Notes under the pieces: model-generated
Seen by the model: only the letters and a program-made list of their open reading frames with translations
Databases searched by the model: none
What the model was told of the DNA's origin: nothing
Position numbers and translations under genes: made by a program
Part shown: in pieces, positions 1 to 9,186 of the stretch
Layout: each line of letters starts with the position of its first letter
Numbering within the stretch: the stretch's first letter is position 1
NCBI GenBank assembly: GCA_016866385.1
Contig: VGMU01000002.1
Coordinates: forward strand, 1 to 64,000
Length of the DNA stretch: 64,000 nt
Reading direction: 5' to 3'
DNA from: Bacteroidota bacterium
GTDB taxonomy: Bacteria; Bacteroidota; Bacteroidia; Cytophagales; Cyclobacteriaceae

Positions 1-1358
1 CGGAAGAAGAAATTGGCAACATCTCCGGAAGGCATTTCTGAGGCCAACTCTAGGTCACTAATTTGAGAGTTGTTCTGTAGGCCATTATCCAAATTGGGAT
101 TAGTCACAAAGTTCATGTAGTCCAAATCATTTGGTCTTCGAACAATCCCATTGGAAATGAAAATGTCTTTCCAGCCATCGTTGTCGTAATCAGCCAATAG
201 CACACCCCAACTCCAATCTGTAGCCGAAATTCCTGAAAATTGTGCAATCTCTGAAAAAGAGCCATTCCCGTTATTTAATTGAAAACAGTTTCTTGAAAAT
301 TGTCTTTCAAATCCATAATTCAACTTCTGCTGTAGGTTTTCTTCCGTATCCTCTCCTTGGGATAATTTCTGAATGTTCTCGTCCTTTGCCAACATGTCTA
401 GGGTAATAAAATCGACCCAGCCATCATTATTTAAATCAGCAAAATCACTCCCCATGGAAAACCTACTGCTGTAATTTAGGGATGAAGCTGTTTGGTCCTG
501 AAAGGTCCCATCTGCCTTATTGAGGTAGAGGTAATCATTTTCATTAAAGTCATTGGACACATAGAGGTCCGGCCAGCTATCGTTATTCAAGTCCGAAATT
601 CCGATTCCCAACCCATAGCCCAACTGACTTGAATAAATCTTCGCCTCGTTCGTGATGTCTGTAAATCTCTTTTCCCCTATATCGCTATTGTTTTTATACA
701 ATCGATCCCCAGCTAAGCCATCATCCAGATAGCGAAGCGATGCTCTTCCAAAGCTATTTTCAGTATGAACTGCATGATTCAGCAAATACAGGTCTAGATC
801 CCCATCTCTATCGTAATCAAAAAATGAAGCCTGTGTACTAAAGCCTTGAAAATCCAAGCCATAGGCAGCAGCATTTTCCGTAAAAGTCAGATCACCATTA
901 TTGATATACAGTTCATTCTTCCCAGTAATACCCTTAAAATTCCCCAACCGGCAAACATAAACATCAAGCAAACCATCTCCATTAATGTCGACCATGCTTA
1001 CGCCTGTTTTCCAGGAGCCTAAAGATTCCAAACCCGACTTTTTTGTGATTTCCTCAAAAACCATTTTTCCTTTATTTAAGAAAAGTTTGTTTGGTCCTTG
1101 ATTCGAAGAAAAATAAATATCAATAAGCCCATCGTTATTGATATCACCCACTGAAACACCAGCTCCGTTGTAAAAATAAAGGTAGTCGATGATGTTAAAC
1201 TCCTCTGTTTCAGTCAGCAAATTGATGAAATCAACACCCGTCTTTTGGGGGGGCAGACTCACAAAAAGTGTATCCTTTTGTATTAAGTCAGAGTTTTTAG
1301 TGCATGAATAAAAAATGATTAAAGACAGAATCCAAAACTTAGCTAAACCGAGTTTCAT
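1..1358 (-). CDS. FG-GAP/VCBS repeat protein (CRTAC1-like), lipoprotein-type N-terminus; runs off the left edge
   Basis: Minus-strand translation from ATG at 1358: MKLGLAKFWILSLIIFYSCTKNS...GVSVGDINNDGLIDIYFSSNQGPNKLFLN...VSMVDINGDGLLDVYVCRLGN; repeated DxNxDGxxD FG-GAP motifs. Not in the ORF track because it has no stop in the window. Confidence 0.85.
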   Translation of the reverse strand, partial: MKLGLAKFWILSLIIFYSCTKNSDLIQKDTLFVSLPPQKTGVDFINLLTETEEFNIIDYLYFYNGAGVSVGDINNDGLIDIYFSSNQGPNKLFLNKGKMVFEEITKKSGLESLGSWKTGVSMVDINGDGLLDVYVCRLGNFKGITGKNELYINNGDLTFTENAAAYGLDFQGFSTQASFFDYDRDGDLDLYLLNHAVHTENSFGRASLRYLDDGLAGDRLYKNNSDIGEKRFTDITNEAKIYSSQLGYGLGIGISDLNNDSWPDLYVSNDFNENDYLYLNKADGTFQDQTASSLNYSSRFSMGSDFADLNNDGWVDFITLDMLAKDENIQKLSQGEDTEENLQQKLNYGFERQFSRNCFQLNNGNGSFSEIAQFSGISATDWSWGVLLADYDNDGWKDIFISNGIVRRPNDLDYMNFVTNPNLDNGLQNNSQISDLELASEMPSGDVANFFF

Positions 1359-1398
1359 TATACCTTTAAACTTTTAGACAACTTTATTATTGAAAAAG

Positions 1399-1992
1399 TC
1401 ACTTTCCTGATTTTTCGCTCTGACTTTTTTCAAATTCTACTTTGAGCCTCTCTTCAACCTCCATATCAGTAAAAATCGCTTGAACAAACTGATCATCTTT
1501 CATAAAAAGATTGATTCTTCGCTTTCCATCCATTCTATAATATATTTTACCATGGTACCTATCATCTACAACTTTGAAATCACCTCCATAGGTAGCTTTA
1601 TAGCTTTCCAATATTTTAGGCAACAAAACTGCAGATGAGTATTCCTTGTTCCAAGGAGCCCATGAATCATAGGTATAGGTAACCGGCATTTCAAACATTT
1701 CCTTTTTAATAAACGTTGGAAAAAACTGCATGCTGACATCACCCCCATAGGTGCCTTTTATTTTGTGCTCCACACTGGTGGTACCTCCAGGACCTTGCGT
1801 TATTTTTTGTTGGCTATTCAAAACAGTGCAATGGTCAAAAAAATCCTTTTGTGCCATGCCTAAATAAAAGCCCAAAAAAAGACTATCTGAATTCGCCAAT
1901 CCACTATCGGAGGAATTAAACGTTGGGGAATTACAACCTTGAATGGAGATGCTAAGAATTAGCAGAGCAAGAATTGGTAGAGAAATACGCAT
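1399..1992 (-). CDS. hypothetical lipoprotein
   Basis: Intact 197-aa ORF with lipobox-like N-terminus MRISLPILALLILSISIQGCNS; no family recognised. Confidence 0.7.
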   Translation of the reverse strand: MRISLPILALLILSISIQGCNSPTFNSSDSGLANSDSLFLGFYLGMAQKDFFDHCTVLNSQQKITQGPGGTTSVEHKIKGTYGGDVSMQFFPTFIKKEMFEMPVTYTYDSWAPWNKEYSSAVLLPKILESYKATYGGDFKVVDDRYHGKIYYRMDGKRRINLFMKDDQFVQAIFTDMEVEERLKVEFEKSQSEKSGK

Positions 1993-2150
1993 ACAATTTT
2001 TTCTTTTTACACCACGAATTTAATGATTCTTCGATAAAGTTAAGGTAGAAAAGCCTGAATACCTCCCAGATGTTTTTCATCTTTTTTGCTTTAGGATTTT
2101 GATACCCTTAGAAACAAATCAATGACTTCAAAGCCAATTAAAACCCATCA

Positions 2151-2184
2151 AAAAAAAAAGCAGGCTGTCAAAAACAGCCTGCTT
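2151..2184 (-). terminator. intrinsic terminator downstream of susD
   Basis: Perfect 11-bp stem AAGCAGGCTGT / ACAGCCTGCTT followed on the minus strand by a T-run. Confidence 0.85.
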
Positions 2185-2206
2185 CAATATTAGAATCAAG
2201 ATTTAA

Positions 2207-3841
2207 TTAATTGTATCCTGGATTCTGCTTCAAGTTGGTATTAGCAAGAAGCTGTGGTTGTGGAATAGGGAAGATTTCCAAGAAGCTGCCTGGGGCATGA
2301 ACTTTCTTAGGTCTGTTCATACCAGCAAACGGCCACCAAGCATCACCATACTTCTTAAAGCGGATTTGATCTTGTCTTCTAGTCATCTCCACATACATTT
2401 CTCTACCTCTTTCCGCGTATAAATTATCAGCAGTCAATGTAGTGAAAGGCTGAAGTCCACCTGCTCTAGCACGGATTTGGTTCACTAAAGCCAAAGCTTC
2501 AGCAGTTTTTCCTAATCTAAAGTTAGCCTCAGCAAGAGAAAGAATGACATCAGAAAGTCTAAAGATGACGAAGTCATTACTCATGTTAGGTGTACCACCT
2601 CTTTCGAATTCATACTTAGCAATTCTAGCTCCTGCTTGTCTCAAACCTCCTGGAGAGATTTCATTCAAGAAAGGCATGAACGTCAACGGAGGACCATTAG
2701 GATCACCTTTCAATCCAGTTGGATCGGTAACCTCAACTCCTGGATCGATCAAAACTGACCCATCGGCTCTCTTCTGTGGACCAACCAAGAAGTTAGATAA
2801 TCTACCATCAATTGTACCTGTAGAAGGCGCCAAGGCCAATCCTTTCCATACTGGACCTTGAGTTCCAGGGTTCTTTTCTGGATCTATGTAGGAATTGTAA
2901 AATTCTTCTACAGTTTGATATCCATTCCAAGGCTGGTCAGTAAGGCCGTAAGTAGACTGACTTACAATGTGAAGCGTCATCTGTACCCAGTTAAATCCAC
3001 CAGCAAATACCTTGTCATATGGATAAACAAAGATATTCTCTGGAGATCCTGAGTTATTGATGGCAAAGTTTGCCGCATAGGAAGGGTTCAACGTGTAAGG
3101 ACCAGTATTGATAATTGTAGCAGCATCAGCAGCAGCTAGAGCCCATTGAGGAGTTCCAGTGTAAACTTCTGCATTTAGATACAATTTCATTCTGATAGTC
3201 AAAGCAGCCCATTTGGTCATTCTACCATAAGTAGTTCCATCCTTTTTTGTAGGAAGTAATGGGATAATTTCATTCAATTCTTTCAAAATGAAATCATAAA
3301 CCGCTTTTCTTGAGCTATTAGAAGGCTTTACAGTAGACGTAAAGTCAGTTACAATAGGAACGTTTCCAAACGCATCCATAGCCCAATAGTAATACAAAGC
3401 TCTCAATGCTCTAAGCTCACCGATGTAAGCTGGAGAGTTCGCATTTTTAAGTTGCTCGAAAGAATAGATCAATCTATTGCAGGTGTTGATTCCTCCATAA
3501 AGGAAGTTCCAAGTATTATTCAAAAATGGATTATCCTTTTGGAATTCATGCTGGTGCAATTGTAAAAGAACACCACCGTCAAACCAGTCACCACCCTTGT
3601 GGGAAACTACGATTTCATCGGATGCAATTTCATTTATTGACCATAGACCCGAGTGGTTACCCAATCTATTTAAGGTAGTGTAGGCTCCCCCTAGTGCTGA
3701 AATAAATTCTTCATCTGTTTGGAAGAAGTTATCTGAAGTAACCTGGCTATAAACCTTCTCCTCTAAATCAACGCACGATGAAGCAAAATAAGTCAGTCCT
3801 AGGCCAATCAAGAAGTATTTAATATTTAATGTTTTTTTCAT
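2207..3841 (-). CDS. SusD/RagB family nutrient-binding outer-membrane lipoprotein
   Basis: Typical SusD: SCVDLEEKVYSQVTSDNFFQTDEEF..., ...ELRALRALYYYWAMDAFGNVPIVTD..., C-terminal LLANTNLKQNPGYN; directly after susC. Confidence 0.95.
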   Translation of the reverse strand: MKKTLNIKYFLIGLGLTYFASSCVDLEEKVYSQVTSDNFFQTDEEFISALGGAYTTLNRLGNHSGLWSINEIASDEIVVSHKGGDWFDGGVLLQLHQHEFQKDNPFLNNTWNFLYGGINTCNRLIYSFEQLKNANSPAYIGELRALRALYYYWAMDAFGNVPIVTDFTSTVKPSNSSRKAVYDFILKELNEIIPLLPTKKDGTTYGRMTKWAALTIRMKLYLNAEVYTGTPQWALAAADAATIINTGPYTLNPSYAANFAINNSGSPENIFVYPYDKVFAGGFNWVQMTLHIVSQSTYGLTDQPWNGYQTVEEFYNSYIDPEKNPGTQGPVWKGLALAPSTGTIDGRLSNFLVGPQKRADGSVLIDPGVEVTDPTGLKGDPNGPPLTFMPFLNEISPGGLRQAGARIAKYEFERGGTPNMSNDFVIFRLSDVILSLAEANFRLGKTAEALALVNQIRARAGGLQPFTTLTADNLYAERGREMYVEMTRRQDQIRFKKYGDAWWPFAGMNRPKKVHAPGSFLEIFPIPQPQLLANTNLKQNPGYN

Positions 3842-3860
3842 GATTTTTTTATGTTTTAGC

Positions 3861-6824
3861 TTAGAAACTTAAATTTAATCCAAAAGTAGTAATGGTAGTA
3901 GTGAAATAAGTAGCTCTACGCTCTATACCAGGGGCAAGTGGATCCCCATTTTCTGGATCCTGATATCTTACTGAAGGATCTACACCAGTGTAACCTGTAA
4001 ACATGAAAGGTGTTTGTACAGAGAGGAAAGTTCTAATTTTTCCAAAAGATTTACCTTGTTTCACGTTAAAATTGTAACCAATCGTAGCGTTATCCAAGAT
4101 CATAAAATCTGCTTTTTCAACGTGGCTACTGTTATATTCTGCCTTTTTAATTTTTGGATCAAAATATTTAGTTTTCACAACGTTCCAGTTTTGAACTGTA
4201 GTACTTTCAGTGTTTTCATAGAAACCTCTGTAACTGTTGATCAAAGAGTGACCAAGTGAACCTCTAAAGAAGAAATTCAAATCCCAATTCTTGTAATTGA
4301 AATTATTATTGATACCGAAGTTGATTGTCGGATAAGCAGTACCTAATTGAGCTCTATCCGCATCACAGTTACAATAAACAGGGTTTCCTTGTGCATCCTT
4401 AGCAGTACCATTAATCACTTTCATGATCGGAGCTCCTTTATCAGAAATCCCTACTTGAATCGGACCCCAAATCTGTCCCAATGGACCGTTCTCTTGAACT
4501 CGGATCAACTGAGTAAGGTTTTGACCTGGAGAACCGAAGTTAGAGCGGTAATTAACTTTTCCAAATGACAAATCTCCTGCTGACAAACTTCTAAGGTTGG
4601 TAGCTAGCGTAGAGAAGTTAACACCCGTACTCCATTTAAAATCACTCTTATCAATAGCCTTGTAGTTCAACAATACTTCGAGACCAGAGTTCTCAACTTC
4701 ACCGATGTTAAGCAATGTAGTTGGGAAAAGGTTTGGTGGAACAGGTACGTTAATCGGTAAAATCATTCCACTTGTTACTCGGGTGAAATAGTCGATGGTA
4801 CCGTCTAATTTATTGTTCAAAATAACAAAATCTAAACCTACGTTAAATTCGTCTTTAGTTTCCCACGATAAGTCTGGGTTGTTATTGGATACTGGTCCAT
4901 ATGACGGTACAAAGGCTCCATTGTAGAAGAAGTTGCCCTGACGGCCATATCTCAACAAGGAAATGTAAGATTCACCTGGCTGAGTACCTGTTCTACCGTA
5001 ACTAGCTCTGAGCTTCATTGCATTTACTCCTGTAATGTCCACCAAGTTCGCAATGTTCACACCAGCACTTACTGCAGGAAACAATCCCCACTTGTTGTTC
5101 TCACCAAATCTTGTAGAACCTTCGTAACGAGAGCTAATTGACAATAGGTAGGTGTCATCGATATTGAGATTAGCACGACCAAAGAACGCAACTAATTTAT
5201 TTTCGTTGGCAAAACTAGTCACTGTTGCTAATCCATTTGCAAAATCAAGAGCGGCACCAATGTTATTGTAAGTGAATGCATCAGTCAAGAAATTACCAGC
5301 TTGTGTGTAATCGCCCTGAAAAAAGAACTCCTGGTAAGAATACCCTCCCAAGATGGATAAATCTAATTTCCCTAATTCTTTGTCGTAGTTTACAGTCGCT
5401 TCAAACAAATCATTTAAACTTTCTCGATTCTGGATAGTAGCTAGGCCCTTTCTTCCAAATCCTCCTCCAAACTTAGCAGTCTTTGGTGAATAGGAACCAT
5501 TCCAAAACGTTTCTCTCTGGCTAGCATAGAATACAGCAGCTTTAAAGTTATTAGTGAAGTTGTACTCACCTCGGATACTAGCTAACAACCTACCTTCGCG
5601 ACCGTCATTTTTGTTTTGTTCAACAATAGATACTGGGTTGAACCAATCAAAGATATCTCGCTCTGCGTAGCCTCCAAAATTTGGAGACTGTGGATTTGGA
5701 TCGTAAATAGGAAGCGTTGGGTTAGTGATAATTGCATATCTAAATGAGTTTTCATTACCAAACTGTCTATCCGCTGTAGTATTGGAAATGCTTACTGTAA
5801 ACAAAGCTTTGTCATTCAATGCTCTTTGGGTTAGGTTCAATCTAGCATTCAATTGATCAAAACCAGAATTAAGACCTACACCTTCTACATTTCGTGAATT
5901 TAAAGACATTCTGTAGCTTGTACCTTCATTTGCACCACTGATGGAAAGGTTGTTTACAAAGCTAACACCTGTTCTTGTCACTGCATCAAACCAGTCAGTT
6001 TCTGAGCCAAGATTATTTGAACCAGGAAGTGCTCTGTATTCGTCAGCATTCATTACCTGAATCGTACGTGCAACATTTTCTGTCGCTGCAGTGCCACTAT
6101 ACTCAACAACTGCCTTTCCTTTTTTACCTGATTTTGTAGTAACCAAAATTACCCCTGAGGATCCTCTAGTTCCATAAATCGCAGCAGCAGATCCATCTTT
6201 TAGTACATCCATTGATTCGATATCGTTTGGATCTACTGTACTTAAGGAAGCACCAATAACCCCATCAATTACGATTAGCGGCTCAGCGTTAGCTCCAAAA
6301 GAAGAAATTCCTCGAAGTCTGATGTTGAAGCCAGCATTTGGGTTACCCCCTGGTCTTGAAATGTTAAGACCAGCAACTTTACCTTGAAGCAATTGTCTAG
6401 GATCGTTAACGGTTCCTCTGTTGAAATCTTCCGCCTTGATACTTGCAACAGCACTTGTGATTTCTTTTTTCTCTTGGGTACCGTAACCTACAACAACTAC
6501 TTCGTTAAGTCCTTGAATCGACTCAGATAGCGTTAAGTTGATTGTAGTTCGAGTGCCTACAGTTTCTTCAACGGTGTTGTATCCAATGAAGGAAAACACC
6601 AAAACATCAGTGGAACTGGCTTCAATGGAATAATTTCCATCTAAATCCGTGACCATTCCACGGGTGGTACCTTTTACTAAAACGCTCGCACCAGGGATTC
6701 CTTCCCCCGTACCCGCATCAGTAACCTTACCTGTTATTCTCGCTTGCTGAGCGTTAGCAGAAAAACCTATGCTAAAGGCTAACAAAGAGATAAAACACAA
6801 AATTAGTAGTCCTTGTTTTTTCAT
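3861..6824 (-). CDS. SusC/RagA family TonB-linked outer membrane protein
   Basis: Carboxypeptidase-like N-domain (ITGKVTDAGTGEGIPGASVLVKGTTRG), TonB box/plug (EVVVVGYGTQEKKEITSAVASI), DPNDIESMDVLKDGSAAAIYGTRGSSGVILVTTK. Confidence 0.97.
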   Translation of the reverse strand: MKKQGLLILCFISLLAFSIGFSANAQQARITGKVTDAGTGEGIPGASVLVKGTTRGMVTDLDGNYSIEASSTDVLVFSFIGYNTVEETVGTRTTINLTLSESIQGLNEVVVVGYGTQEKKEITSAVASIKAEDFNRGTVNDPRQLLQGKVAGLNISRPGGNPNAGFNIRLRGISSFGANAEPLIVIDGVIGASLSTVDPNDIESMDVLKDGSAAAIYGTRGSSGVILVTTKSGKKGKAVVEYSGTAATENVARTIQVMNADEYRALPGSNNLGSETDWFDAVTRTGVSFVNNLSISGANEGTSYRMSLNSRNVEGVGLNSGFDQLNARLNLTQRALNDKALFTVSISNTTADRQFGNENSFRYAIITNPTLPIYDPNPQSPNFGGYAERDIFDWFNPVSIVEQNKNDGREGRLLASIRGEYNFTNNFKAAVFYASQRETFWNGSYSPKTAKFGGGFGRKGLATIQNRESLNDLFEATVNYDKELGKLDLSILGGYSYQEFFFQGDYTQAGNFLTDAFTYNNIGAALDFANGLATVTSFANENKLVAFFGRANLNIDDTYLLSISSRYEGSTRFGENNKWGLFPAVSAGVNIANLVDITGVNAMKLRASYGRTGTQPGESYISLLRYGRQGNFFYNGAFVPSYGPVSNNNPDLSWETKDEFNVGLDFVILNNKLDGTIDYFTRVTSGMILPINVPVPPNLFPTTLLNIGEVENSGLEVLLNYKAIDKSDFKWSTGVNFSTLATNLRSLSAGDLSFGKVNYRSNFGSPGQNLTQLIRVQENGPLGQIWGPIQVGISDKGAPIMKVINGTAKDAQGNPVYCNCDADRAQLGTAYPTINFGINNNFNYKNWDLNFFFRGSLGHSLINSYRGFYENTESTTVQNWNVVKTKYFDPKIKKAEYNSSHVEKADFMILDNATIGYNFNVKQGKSFGKIRTFLSVQTPFMFTGYTGVDPSVRYQDPENGDPLAPGIERRATYFTTTITTFGLNLSF

Positions 6825-6944
6825 TAGTAATGGGTTTGAGTTAAAATTTGACTTAGGAAGTTAATAAAATTTTAGATTTTAACAATTTTTAATTTTTATT
6901 TTTTAAAATTTGATTTTCCCATAATTGAAAATTGCATTCTAAAA

Positions 6945-7712
6945 ATGAAACAAAAAATTTTATTTGGCACACTCCTAATAGCTAGTCTAGGAACTGTTTC
7001 CTTAGCTTTTGCGCAGCAAACGACGACTCCTCCTTTGCCCCCACAAGCAACAGAGTTTTATACTCCTATACCGCCAAAGGTGACCCCAGGAGCAATGAAC
7101 CATCAGGCACCTTCGGATGCGATTGTCCTGTTTGATGGCAGCAGCCTTTCCAATTTTGTATCTGCCAAGGATGGATCAAGTCCGGCCCCATGGAAGATAG
7201 AGCAGGGAGAACTGGTGGTTCAGAAAGGAACAGGAGATATTCAATCCAAACTTTCCTTTGGGGATGCCCAATACCATATCGAATGGTCAGCTCCCACAGA
7301 AATCGTAGGAGAAGGACAGGGTAGAGGAAATTCGGGTTTCTTTTTGATGGGCTTGTACGAAGTACAAATCTTGGATAGTTACGAAAGTAAAACCTACACC
7401 AACGGCCAAGCAGGGAGTATTTACAAGCAATACCCTCCTTTGGTAAATCCTTTGAGAGGTCCAGGGGACTGGAATTACTACGATATCATTTTCAAGGCTC
7501 CTCGTTTTGATAAAAATGGCATGCTGACTTCTCCGGCTACCGTCACAGTGATGATCAACGGGGTCTTGGTACAAAACAACGTCACCCTCAAAGGCCCCAC
7601 CGAATACATTGGAATTCCTAATTACAAGGCGCATGCGGATGCCTTGCCCATCAAACTTCAGGATCATAGCAATCCCGTTCGCTTCCGAAATATTTGGGTC
7701 AGACCGCTATAA
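6945..7712 (+). CDS. DUF1080 (3-keto-disaccharide hydrolase) family protein, exported
   Basis: Signal peptide plus IVLFDGSSLSNFVSAKDGSSPAPWKIEQGELVVQKGTGDIQSKLSFGDAQYHIEW; GNSGFFLMGLYEVQILDSY motif. Confidence 0.9.
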   Translation: MKQKILFGTLLIASLGTVSLAFAQQTTTPPLPPQATEFYTPIPPKVTPGAMNHQAPSDAIVLFDGSSLSNFVSAKDGSSPAPWKIEQGELVVQKGTGDIQSKLSFGDAQYHIEWSAPTEIVGEGQGRGNSGFFLMGLYEVQILDSYESKTYTNGQAGSIYKQYPPLVNPLRGPGDWNYYDIIFKAPRFDKNGMLTSPATVTVMINGVLVQNNVTLKGPTEYIGIPNYKAHADALPIKLQDHSNPVRFRNIWVRPL

Positions 7713-7728
7713 TCTATTTTAGTCACCC

Positions 7729-7755
7729 GTCGACAGTCGTCCGTGGACTGTTGAC
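7729..7755. repeat. imperfect inverted repeat between DUF1080 and Gfo/Idh/MocA genes
   Basis: GTCGACAGTC ... GACTGTTGAC (9/10 complementary) at 7729-7738 and 7746-7755. Confidence 0.55.
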
Positions 7756-7781
7756 CAAATAAACTATAAACAACTATTCAA

Positions 7782-9125
7782 ATGACTTCACGAAGACGAT
7801 TTATCCAAAACACCATGCTTCTCGGCGCAGGCTTGAGTATGCCCTCCCTATTGACTGCAGCCGACTTCGGCAAATTTACCCGCAGCATCGGACCTAATGA
7901 CCAAATCAACTACGGCGTCATCGGCTGTAAGGGGATGGGATGGTCCAACATGAGTGCGCACCTCAAAATCCCACAGGTCAACTGTGTAGCGCTCTGCGAC
8001 GTAGACCAAGCCGTACTAGACCAGCGTACCGAAGATGTATTCAGGCTTCGCGGCACGCGTCCTACCCAATACAAGGACTATCGCAAAATGCTGGAGAATA
8101 AGGACATCGATGTGATCATCATCGGTACTCCAGACCACTGGCATTGCTTGAACATGGTGGATGCAGTATCCGCTGGAAAGCACGTGTACGTAGAAAAACC
8201 CATTGCCAACACCATCGAAGAGTGCCAAATCATGGTGAAAGCCCAAGAGCGCTACGGAAAGATTGTTCAGGTAGGACAATGGCAGCGTTCGGGCTCCCAA
8301 TACGATCAAGCCATTCAGTACGTGAAGTCGGGCAAGCTCGGCCAAATTCGTTTGGTGAAGTGCTGGGCTTACCAAGGCTGGATGAAGCCCGTGCCTGTGG
8401 TGGCCAATAGCCCAGCACCTGCTGGGGTAGATTACTCCATGTGGCTTGGACCTGCTCCGAAGCGAGATTTTAATGCCAACCGCTTTCACTTCAATTTCCG
8501 CTGGTTTTGGGATTATGCAGGAGGCTTGATGACCGACTGGGGGGTACACGAGATCGACATTGCCTTGTATGCCATGGGCGTAAGCGCACCGAAATCGGTG
8601 ATGGCTTCTGGTGGTAAGTTTGCCTATCCGGATGATGCCTCCGAAACTCCCGATACGCTACAGACGGTGTATGAGTACGAGGGATTCAACATGCTCTGGG
8701 AACATGCCACAGGAATCGATGGTGGAAATTACGGCACCACGGAAGGAATCGCCTTTATCGGCAACAATGCCACGTTAGTAGTAAACCGTGGAGGTTGGAA
8801 GGTCATTCCAGAAACGGAAACCGTAGACGGTCAGCGTAAACCTAAAGTAGAGGAGGTGCCCCACACCAAGCCCTCTGGTCCTAGTGCCTTGGAATTGCAT
8901 GCAGTAAACTTTGTGGAAGCCATGACTACCAATAACCCCAAACTATTGAAGTGCGGGATACAGACAGGTTCCGTGGCAGCAATCAATGCGCAGATGGGTA
9001 ATATCGCTTACAAAACAGGCAAGAAGGTGTATTGGGATGCAAGCAAAAACTTGTTTACCGATACCGAGGCCAATCAATTGATCAAGGCAAATTACCACAA
9101 CGGTTGGGTGGTTCCAAAAGTTTAA
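7782..9125 (+). CDS. Gfo/Idh/MocA family oxidoreductase with Tat-type leader
   Basis: MTSRRRFIQNTMLLGAG leader; NYGVIGCKGMGWSN Rossmann; KHVYVEKPIANTIEEC; GGLMTDWGVHEIDIALYAMG. Confidence 0.95.
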   Translation: MTSRRRFIQNTMLLGAGLSMPSLLTAADFGKFTRSIGPNDQINYGVIGCKGMGWSNMSAHLKIPQVNCVALCDVDQAVLDQRTEDVFRLRGTRPTQYKDYRKMLENKDIDVIIIGTPDHWHCLNMVDAVSAGKHVYVEKPIANTIEECQIMVKAQERYGKIVQVGQWQRSGSQYDQAIQYVKSGKLGQIRLVKCWAYQGWMKPVPVVANSPAPAGVDYSMWLGPAPKRDFNANRFHFNFRWFWDYAGGLMTDWGVHEIDIALYAMGVSAPKSVMASGGKFAYPDDASETPDTLQTVYEYEGFNMLWEHATGIDGGNYGTTEGIAFIGNNATLVVNRGGWKVIPETETVDGQRKPKVEEVPHTKPSGPSALELHAVNFVEAMTTNNPKLLKCGIQTGSVAAINAQMGNIAYKTGKKVYWDASKNLFTDTEANQLIKANYHNGWVVPKV

Positions 9126-9136
9126 GCCACTTGAAA

Positions 9137-9169
9137 CAAAAAAAGTCCCGAGATTTCGGGACTTTTTTT
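9137..9169. terminator. bidirectional intrinsic terminator between convergent genes
   Basis: AAAAAAAGTCCCGAGATTTCGGGACTTTTTTT: stem AAAGTCCCGA/TCGGGACTTT with A- and T-runs. Confidence 0.9.
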
Positions 9170-9186
9170 ATGCTTGAAGGATTGGA

